From Thozetella sp. PMI_491 (Eukaryota; Ascomycota; Sordariomycetes; Chaetosphaeriales; Chaetosphaeriaceae), in NCBI GenBank assembly GCA_021432635.1, contig MU270049.1, positions 312,347 through 376,346 of the forward strand: a DNA stretch of 64,000 bases, given 5' to 3'. Positions 57,209-64,000 of this stretch are shown here, in pieces; within the stretch, counting starts at the first letter, position 1; each line of letters starts with the position of its first letter. The notes beneath the pieces were generated by a model. The model was not told where the DNA came from. It did no database searches and saw only the letters and a list, made by a program, of their open reading frames with translations. A program made the translations under genes and the position numbers.

Positions 57209-58749
57209 TCACGGGCCCCTCACGTCCCCCCTTTCCTTCTCCCGCTCCTCCAAGTCTTTCAGTTTTCGTTCTAGCCTCGTCAGGTACTGGGTCCGTTGCT
57301 CCACCGTCTCAGCCGTGGACGACGCACCCTGCGGGCCCCGTCGCGCTAGCCCTATGACGCTCGATAGGATCGCGCCTACGTGGTGATACTCGCGGCGTAT
57401 GAGGCGTGACTGCCAAGACCGCTGCTCGGCGCTTAGCGAGAAGGCGCTAAAGGCCATGGACGAGACGAAGCTCGCGGGTAGGCTGGCCAGGACGCCGCTG
57501 CCGAGAACATCGGCACTATTTTCGTCAACCGACTTCGCGCCTGCTTCGAGCAGGTCGATCATCTGGGCGAGGATGATGCCGAACAGCAGGATGCATCGGT
57601 CGCCGCATGACTGCTCTTGGATGCGTATGAGGTTTTGCAGCTCCGCCGCCGCCTTGCGCGTCACCTCCAGGATCAGGTCAAGCGTTTTTAGCTCGCTCAG
57701 AAGGTAGTTTTCCAGCGTAGCGAGAATGTGCGTGCAGACCAGCACGCATCTGCTGTCCAGCTTCGCTGAGGTCTGTACCGACGTTCTCTCCTCGAGGTCC
57801 GGTTCAAGATATGGTTCCGATTCCGCTTCCGAGTCGAGCTCCAGGTCTGGCTCGTCCGCCGCCTGTCTACGGCGCTTCGTGCCTCGAGTGGACGGCGTCC
57901 CGGCACCCACAGACGGCGGAGTCGGCAGGATCGTGCCCCCGATATCTAGCGGGATGCTACCGTGCGCCGGCGAGGGATGCCCCGGTCTGTTGGTCGAAGC
58001 GGGAGGCCGGCGCACCGAGGACGCGACGATGCTACCACTCCTTGTGCTGCTGTCGGCGACGCTGGGCGGAGATAGGTCCCCCATCGATCCAGTATGATAT
58101 CTTGCAGGATCAACATCGTGATGGTCGATTAGGCGGTGTTCATCGTTCGGCGTCCCAGCCAGGATCCCGCTAAAATTCGAGAGTGTGGCGTCCAGCCCGG
58201 GCACGTCAGAAACCCACTCTTCGGAGCGTACCCAAGCCTGGGACCAAGGACCCAGATCTGGCTGTGGAGTGTTGAGCGCGTGGCTCTTTGGAGATCGCGT
58301 CAAGAGATCGACGAATACGTCGATAGAACCACCGTCAACAGGCGGCGCATTCGATGCGACTCGATGCGGCTCCTTCTCCGAATTCTTCTTCTTCGATCTC
58401 ACACCCGGCACCTTGCCCACTCGAGATTCGGTGTAGATGCATTCAGTGCGTAGCGCCTTGCAGCGCCCACATCCATCGCGCTCTCCAGAACATTTGACCT
58501 ACACAAGATAAAATCGTGAGCAATTCGCAAGTGCTGAGAGACAAAAAAAAAAAGGAAAAAAAAGGCCATGGAGCAGTCTACCTTCGCCGAATAGCACTGA
58601 TTGCAGGCTGAGCGAAGCCTTGGGGGCTTTCCATGACTACGGAGCGTCGCTCGTCAGCTGTCTACACCCTAGAGTCGTCTTTAGGGAGTCGTGGCACGGA
58701 GCAGTACTTACAGTCTAGTCGAGTCTTTGGCTGCCGGTAGTTGCGACAT
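57209..58749 (-). CDS. Zn2Cys6 transcription factor, AflR-like cluster regulator
   Basis: Three exons (58749-58712, 58636-58582, 58498-57209) give 460 residues. The zinc cluster is assembled across the introns: CNQCYSAK joined to VKCSGERDGCGRCKALRTEC, with cysteines at 24, 27, 34, 41, 44 and 51 (spacing 2-6-6-2-6), the AflR-type spacing. A basic linker follows (RVGKVPGVRSKKKNSEK), then a disordered Pro/Ser-rich region and a basic patch GTKRRRQAADEPD. The C-terminal helical domain (ATLENYLLSELKTLDLILEV and on) resembles the AflR C-terminal domain. It is therefore a pathway-specific activator candidate. Its family is known to bind TCG-N5-CGA, and palindromes of that form occur in most promoters here. 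Two inverted-repeat elements flank the gene. Confidence 0.9.
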
Positions 58750-61206
58750 GTTTTGTGGTGGGAATGTGCCTCGTGATTTCTTGTCGAGTCGGATATCCTT
58801 GGCACAAGCATGGACTGGCGTCTTTCGGGGGAGGTCGTGGCAGGATGGGCCGGGAACAGGTTACCCGCTTCTTTCCTGCTTTCTCTCTTTCTTTCCTCCT
58901 TTCTTCCTTTGATTTTCCTTTACTTTCTCCTTTTTTTTCGTTTGCCTTATCCGAATTTCTTCATATTTTTTCGCTTGGAGGATTTCATAGCAGATAACGA
59001 GTGAGCTGAGACCGATCGTCATTGTCTGCCAGCACGACCAGTGTCTCTACAATCCTCCAGGATTAAAAGCTAGACAACCCAATAGGAGAAGAAACACCCC
59101 ATAAAAAGTATCCGCATGTCGCCTGCTACAGAAATTATGTGATAAAATACATAAAATCAGCACTTTAACGTGCTAGTAACAAACAGGGATACCTATTTTA
59201 TAGTAGTCGTAACCGATATTATTAAGCGAGAAGCTTGATGTATTTTGTGATATAATTTCTATGCGACGCGACATGCCGTGGCCTTTGTTGTCTTCTTATT
59301 GGGTTGTCCGGTTTTTAATCCTGGAGGATTGTATGGTGTTCAGCGGTTCTACCAAATATAATTGTCCCCACAGGTGCAGTGACCTGACACATGCGACTCG
59401 TCGGACCAAGTGGGTACAGTTGAGATGTGACATCCTTCCTCCCACAGCCTCGCCGGCCAACTGCCTGACAGATCTCTCCTCCGCACGGTTCCGTGCCAGC
59501 TTTCACTGCCCTCTGCAATACGACTCCACGATTCTTATGCAGCACGGGCCCGGCGGAATGCGCTCGGGCTACAGAGCGCTGAGCAAGGCGGTACTATGCC
59601 CTTTCGGGGATGCAGCCCGGCGGACGATGGGTTGTAGCTGTCACTCCCGGGCTCTAACCGGTGCAGCGTGTCTAGATAATCGATTTAGAAGAGTCTAGAC
59701 ATATCCTGGGTAGATGAACTTGGCAGCTTCCCGCCTTGCCGACGATTTCTCAAACTGTAAGGTGGTACCCATCCTCGTATCAACTATATTATTACTCTTC
59801 TGTCGGGCACTATCATGGCTAGGTCGTGCCCTGAGGACACAGCTACTGACAGGACGGAAGTGACGGGGGGGAGGGGGGGGAGGCGGGAGTGTAAGCCTTG
59901 GCCGACCCCTCCATCTCATGCTGTGTAACAAGAGCGGTATTGGTGATACAAAGACGTTAGTGATGCAACAAGGCCCTTGCATGCAGCCGTGGCATTTTTT
60001 CTTCTTGCTGACCCCGAACCGGGAGGCCATATCGAGCATAAGCGAAGAAGGTATGCAGAGATTCACATGTGAACAGTTGTTCCTTCGAGGATAGGTGCTT
60101 CTCTTTTGGTCAACCAATTCCTCCAGCCAAGCGTGGGGGCTCCCTTTCGTATGGAGACAGTCAATCGGGTGTCTTTCCCGAGCCAACAAGCCGTGTCCCA
60201 TTCCTTTGGCCTCAAGTGTCGCTGTAAAGTAGAATTCAAAACCGGTAGGATCCTCGGGCTGGAGGAAGTTTCGTCCACGGAGGCTGCGCATTGTTGGCGG
60301 AGGATCCAGAAGAAGTCCCTCTTCCGGGTGGTCCGGAGCTCGGGGGAACCAACAAGTGACCGAGCGTAAGGCTGTCTTAGGGTACCTGAGCTGAAGCTCT
60401 GGAATCCGGGCTGTGATTGGTCTCGACCCGGCTCGTGCGTCTCAGACGCGGCAGCCAAGAGCTAAGAAGGTCAGGCCAGCGGATGCATACTCCTGGATAG
60501 TGCTTGCTTATGAGCTAGTACGGGACCGACGAAGCTATGTGTCATGGCGAACGTAAGCGAGCAGCCGAGGGCTGGTGAATCTGCTCTTATTTGGACTAAA
60601 GGCTGTCCGATAAGGAAGAGAAGAGAAAGAAAACAGCTTGAGCCACCCCCTTGCTTAAAACCAGGGGCCAACGCACCAGTCAGAGAGCGGTTCCAGCATG
60701 GGTAAGGGGAGTTCCCTTACAGCTGGTTGGTTGGCTGGTTGCTGCGCTGTGTGCAATGGGTAAGGGGAGTCAGGGCTGCTCTAGCTTGAGTAGCTAGAGC
60801 TGCCATAACAGTATACCTAAAGGCGTAGGTCTGTATATGGCTATATAAGCTGCTTTAAAGGCTAGAAAACGCGAGATTGAAAGGGCTAGATGCTTGCTCG
60901 ACCAGCTGCTCTCTGTAGCTAGCTAGCTATTTATCCTCGTACGGCAGCTGGATCTCGTCGGTTCTGGGGCTGGCCGTACGTCATATAGCTCCATACGGAT
61001 GGCTTAGATACACGGCAGTATAGTTCCAAAATAGGGCAGCGAAACAAAATAAACTACCTAGATAGCTAGATCCTTACGTGGATCCAGCTGCTAAAGCAGT
61101 ATAGCGCTGTAAAAGCAGGATACCGAGTGTTTAGGCTTGGTCCCAAGCTTCCTAAATAGGAAGGAGGGGCCCAACATTGCTTAACACTATGCCATCTATT
61201 AACTAG
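58750..61206. other. 2.5-kb intergenic region with MITE; regulator promoter
   Basis: It holds the promoter of the Zn2Cys6 gene (a pyrimidine tract on the plus strand at 58858-58940), a 282-bp inverted-repeat element, and a region from 60.7 to 61.2 kb with many short TAGCT repeats and two copies of GGGTAAGGGGAGT (near 60701 and 60758). The last is possibly old transposon DNA. Open frames near 59.7-60.5 kb on the minus strand show no recognisable motif. Confidence 0.45.
59050..59331. mobile_element. MITE-like element (282 bp) with about 100-bp inverted arms
   Basis: The left arm (59050-59152) and right arm (59238-59331) are inverted copies with scattered differences. Termini read CAATCCTCCAGGATTAAAA on the left and, inverted, CAATCCTCCAGGATTAAAA on the right, identical for 19 bp. 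TA flanks both sides, as expected for Tc1/mariner-type target duplication. The 85-bp centre encodes nothing. As RNA it would fold into a long hairpin. It sits about 300 bp upstream of the Zn2Cys6 regulator's start codon. Confidence 0.85.
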
Positions 61207-62910
61207 TTAGTCCCGCCTCTCGCAGGAGATCTCGGTGTTGGGATGAAGGATCCACGATGTGGGGTTCTTGTCCCAGCTCGTCGTCTCCATCAGGCTCAGT
61301 CGATGGCCCTCCACCAATTGTGCCAGGAGCTCTCGGATCATGAACTCGACGAGGAACTTCCCCAAGCACTGCCGGGGCCCGAATCCAAAACGCCAGAACT
61401 GGTAGCGCATCTCGGCCGGCCTCCTCTCCAGGAACCGCGCCGGCCGGTAGGCTCGTCCATCGGGGCCCCAATACGGGTTGTTGATGTTGAGCGCGTGCGT
61501 ATCCACGACAAAAGCGGTCCCGCTCGGGATGCGAAATCCGGCAACGATGCGGTCCGTGGGCGCCGCCTGCGGGACCGAGAATGCCGCGAGAGGTTTAAGG
61601 CGCGCCGACTCCAAGATGGAGGCCGCAAGCAGCGTCGATCCGCTCTGAATGTAGTCTTCCCACGTGAGCTCCTGTTCGCGCCGGGCATGCATGATTTCGC
61701 TCCCGAGCTCCGATTGGATGTCCTGGTGCGCAGCGAGAAAGAGGAGGCTCCACGAGATGCCCCCCATGGTCACGTCTAGATTGGCAAAGAGCATCTCATC
61801 CACGGTCTGGAGGAGCTGCTCCATGTCCAAGCCGCTGCGCTGCACCTCGGCGTACAGTCGAACGATGACCGCCTCTTCGTCTCCCTCCAGAAGACACGCT
61901 CTGTAGGCTTTATCGTTGAAGTCCGCCCACCCCCGCTTGAATTCCTTCAGATCTCGTCGGGTCTTGGTAGGTAGGTATCGACTGATACCGTACCGTGTAG
62001 CACCCCCTTGTATCATGCGTGCCCACAGGGATTCTCTCAGCTCTTTGAGCCGCTCCAGCTCGATTCTCGACCCTGAAGTCAGGGATGCCCCGTAGAGTAT
62101 ATCTGCGACGATGGAGAACGGTAGCGACGCCAGGTCGCTCACAGGATTTATGCGATTCTGACGCAACGGCCCGTCTGCGGCGAGGAGCTCGAGATGCTGC
62201 TTGACGAGGCTAGAGATGCGCGGGAGGTATGCTCGCGAACTCTTGTGCGTGAACGGGGGGGTGGTAGCTAGCCTCAGGTCTCGGTAGGCTCTTCCGCTGA
62301 TCAAGCCAAGGCATTTGCCGAGTAGTTCCCCCATCAGCCACCCGGCGTCGTTGTTCGCCGCTTTGACATGCTTATCCGAATCCTTGAAGACCGTCTCGAC
62401 GTCTGCCGCACCCTGAATCACGCTGCACATATGTCAGTCGATTAGTGTAGACCGCGCAGACTGAAAACAAAACAGTGGAATGGGAGAAATAGGGGGGGGG
62501 TTAGGAAACCCTTTCGGGAGGTCGGTATGGGTTACATTTCTTGGTTCATGCCGCACCAAAGCCGGTAAGCCTGGCCGTACATCTCCCCCCATCTCTTGCT
62601 GTTCTTTTCTCCCTCTAGGAACTTGCCAACATCTCCTTGCCCGTCGGGCCATCGGTACGGGCACGTGGGGATCGGGTGTCCATCGCGAAGGGACCGGATC
62701 GGATGCCGCCAGAGGAGGTAGCACTGAAATGCAACAGCGCGTCAAATCTGCTGCACCGTGCAGCGGAGAATTTATTCGACTCACGTGAATGATGCTCGAA
62801 AAAATGACGTTTATTTTATGTTGGAACTGGACATAAGAGACGCAGAGGATCACGACTGTGGCAGTCGAGAACAAGGCAACCGCATTGAGCGATGCCAGTA
62901 GATCACACAT
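61207..62910 (-). CDS. Cytochrome P450 monooxygenase (cluster P450-3, GliC-like)
   Basis: Three exons (62910-62785, 62723-62536, 62422-61207) give 509 residues. A membrane anchor (LFSTATVVILCVSYVQF) is followed by a Pro-rich hinge (RDGHPIPTCPYRWPDG) and the segment GKFLEGEKNSKRWGEMYG. The I-helix is MLFANLDVTMGGISW, ExxR is ILESARLKP, and the heme loop is FWRFGFGPRQCLGKF with Cys at about 457. The I-helix and FWRFGFGPRQC pattern resemble P450s of epipolythiodioxopiperazine clusters (GliC group) as I remember them, though related sequences occur in other clusters. It is divergent from the acyltransferase gene across a 384-bp shared promoter that contains a perfect regulator-type palindrome. 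Confidence 0.9.
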
Positions 62911-63294
62911 GCTGCTGACAGAGGAAAATCACCCACAAAACCCTCTGGACGATGATCCACTGCTCTCCTTATCTGCTTCTACAGAGCCGAATACTAGTGG
63001 TACGAATACAGCTTCCACCATGTGAGGTTTCGGTACGCACGAGGTAGGGGCTTAGGTCGGCCCCCGAGATGTAAGCCAGTGGCACCGACGGAGACCGGCG
63101 GAATGCTTTTTTTTTTCCAACATCCGCCGTGACGAGATTCTCGGGTCCGGGCCCCGAGGCGAAAAAGGCAACCTCCCAGCTTATCACCGGTACGTCCCCG
63201 CTAGGTTGTAATAAACAGTAGAAGGGGATAATCTGGCTACCAGAAGATGCAACGGAGGACGGCGGACTAGAATCTTGACACTCCAATCGCCATT
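62911..63294. promoter_or_regulatory. Bidirectional promoter of P450-3 and the acyltransferase
   Basis: 384 bp between divergent ATG codons, with a perfect TCGG-CCC-CCGA palindrome and a second GC-rich near-palindrome (CTCGGGTCCGGGCCCCGAG, about 63136-63154). Confidence 0.7.
63057..63067. promoter_or_regulatory. Candidate regulator site TCGG-CCC-CCGA
   Basis: A perfect TCGG-N3-CCGA palindrome 147 bp from the P450-3 ATG and 228 bp from the acyltransferase ATG. Confidence 0.6.
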
Positions 63295-64000
63295 ATGCCG
63301 CGCCCTGCTGTTGCGATACACTTCACCTCGCTGGCCGTCCAGCTCCTGTTTCTCTCGGCCCCGTCCTTCCCGGCGCGCCGGACGGTCGCTGTCTTCCTCA
63401 TCACACTTCTTGCCGTTGCGCCGCATTTTGTAGAACCAGCCAGTGATGTTCCCGGCGATGCGCAGCCCTTCGCCCTCCTCTGGCCCATCTATCTCGGGAG
63501 TCTGGACAAATTCCTCGGCAGCACGGCCGGTCGCCCCGAAGACAGCTACTGGCGCGTTGACCGACCCGCGCGCGAAGCCAACGCCATGAAGCCTTTGAGC
63601 TTCGCCAAGCTGAAGTGGGCGGCGGCCATGATGTTCAACACGCGCGGGGTGCGGTGGAACTACGAGGTCGCCAAGCTGCCGCGCGGACGAGCGGGACGGA
63701 CTAAGTGGTCGTTCTTGCTTGTACAAGTGGTGGAGTTTACCAAGATGCTGCTCATGACCGACCTGCTGCTACAGCTCTCGGAGCTTTTCTTCTGGACGCC
63801 ACGGCCGGAGGATTCCAAGTACCTGACCATCACGCATGCCGACTGGCGTTGGTCTTTTCTCAAAGTGCTCGTATTTGCCTGCGGGCCGTACTTCTTTGTG
63901 AACTGGCAATACGTAGGTGCGTCAATCGTTGCGGTTGCCATCAACTTGAGTAAGCCCGAAGTAAGCCGTCCATCCTGTCTAGATTTCTTTTTGATTTTTT
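63295..64000 (+). CDS. Wax-synthase/MBOAT-type membrane O-acyltransferase (N-terminal part)
   Basis: The frame opens at ATG 63295 and runs to the right edge. A GTAAGC donor at 63961 suggests the first exon ends at 63960 (222 codons). Membrane segments are visible at HFTSLAVQLLFLSAP, VAVFLITLLAVAPHF, LLVQVVEFTKMLLMTDLLLQ and LKVLVFACGPYFFVNWQYVG. The motif MMFNTRGVRWNYEV followed by KLPRGRAGRTKW is the signature of fungal wax-synthase-domain acyltransferases that acetylate terpenoid and meroterpenoid products. The expected catalytic histidine lies further right, outside the window. It is divergent from P450-3. The gene shows that the cluster continues beyond the edge. Confidence 0.85.
   Translation, partial: MPRPAVAIHFTSLAVQLLFLSAPSFPARRTVAVFLITLLAVAPHFVEPASDVPGDAQPFALLWPIYLGSLDKFLGSTAGRPEDSYWRVDRPAREANAMKPLSFAKLKWAAAMMFNTRGVRWNYEVAKLPRGRAGRTKWSFLLVQVVEFTKMLLMTDLLLQLSELFFWTPRPEDSKYLTITHADWRWSFLKVLVFACGPYFFVNWQYVGASIVAVAINLSKPEVSRPSCLDFFLIF

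Noticed and set aside
59695..60458. Overlapping 198- and 131-codon open frames on the minus strand
   Set aside because: Different frames, no motif, proline runs from G-rich DNA. A gene cannot be excluded but is not supported.
1..64000. CRISPR arrays, bacterial operons, ribosome binding sites, rRNA genes
   Set aside because: None seen; the window is eukaryotic with spliceosomal introns, and no repeat-spacer array or rRNA signature was found.

Overview
The window reads as nuclear DNA of a filamentous ascomycete (Pezizomycotina, most likely a Sordariomycete). Genes are split by short introns (about 40-130 nt) with GTAAGT/GTGAGT-like donors and CAG/TAG acceptors. Proteins are typically fungal (Ypd1, Rho1, Get1, Rud3, DUF3984 family, Zn2Cys6 regulator, clustered P450s). 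Intergenic DNA is long and rich in G, C and pyrimidine tracts. No species can be named from the sequence alone. Exon structures were built by hand from reading frames, splice sites and family resemblance; all assembled coding regions keep frame.

Left part, 1 to about 41.5 kb: conserved housekeeping genes separated by large gene-poor gaps. In order: 5' end of a coiled-coil protein (-), 2H-phosphoesterase/AKAP7-like protein (-), histidine phosphotransfer protein Ypd1 (-), DUF3984 protein (-), Elongator subunit Elp1 (+), mitochondrial ribosomal protein uL24m (-), Rho1 GTPase (+), a two-exon 29-residue cysteine-rich peptide (-), vacuolar amino-acid transporter (-), secreted probably GPI-anchored aspartic protease (-), PTAR1-like prenyltransferase-alpha-repeat protein (-), Get1 (+), an uncharacterised membrane protein (+), and golgin Rud3 (-).

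Right part, about 42.4 kb to the end: a secondary-metabolite gene cluster that runs off the right edge. Two P450s diverge from a shared promoter. They are followed by a 14-TM-type MFS exporter, a GliT-like FAD/dithiol oxidoreductase, a fungal rhodopsin-fold membrane protein, a SAM methyltransferase, an AflR-type Zn2Cys6 regulator, a third P450 resembling the GliC group, and the start of a wax-synthase/MBOAT-type acyltransferase. No backbone enzyme (PKS, NRPS, terpene cyclase, prenyltransferase) lies inside the window.

The strongest new observation is a palindromic 11-mer, TCGG-N3-CCGA. By eye it occurs perfectly five times in the right part, each time in a promoter of a cluster gene (P450-1/P450-2, MFS, oxidoreductase, rhodopsin-like, P450-3/acyltransferase). 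One-mismatch copies precede the methyltransferase. Only one perfect copy was found in the first 42 kb. It fits the known TCG-N5-CGA site of AflR-type regulators and is a candidate operator for the regulator in this cluster. That regulator gene is itself bracketed by two non-autonomous TA-flanked inverted-repeat elements, one 41 bp beyond its stop codon and one about 300 bp upstream of its ATG.
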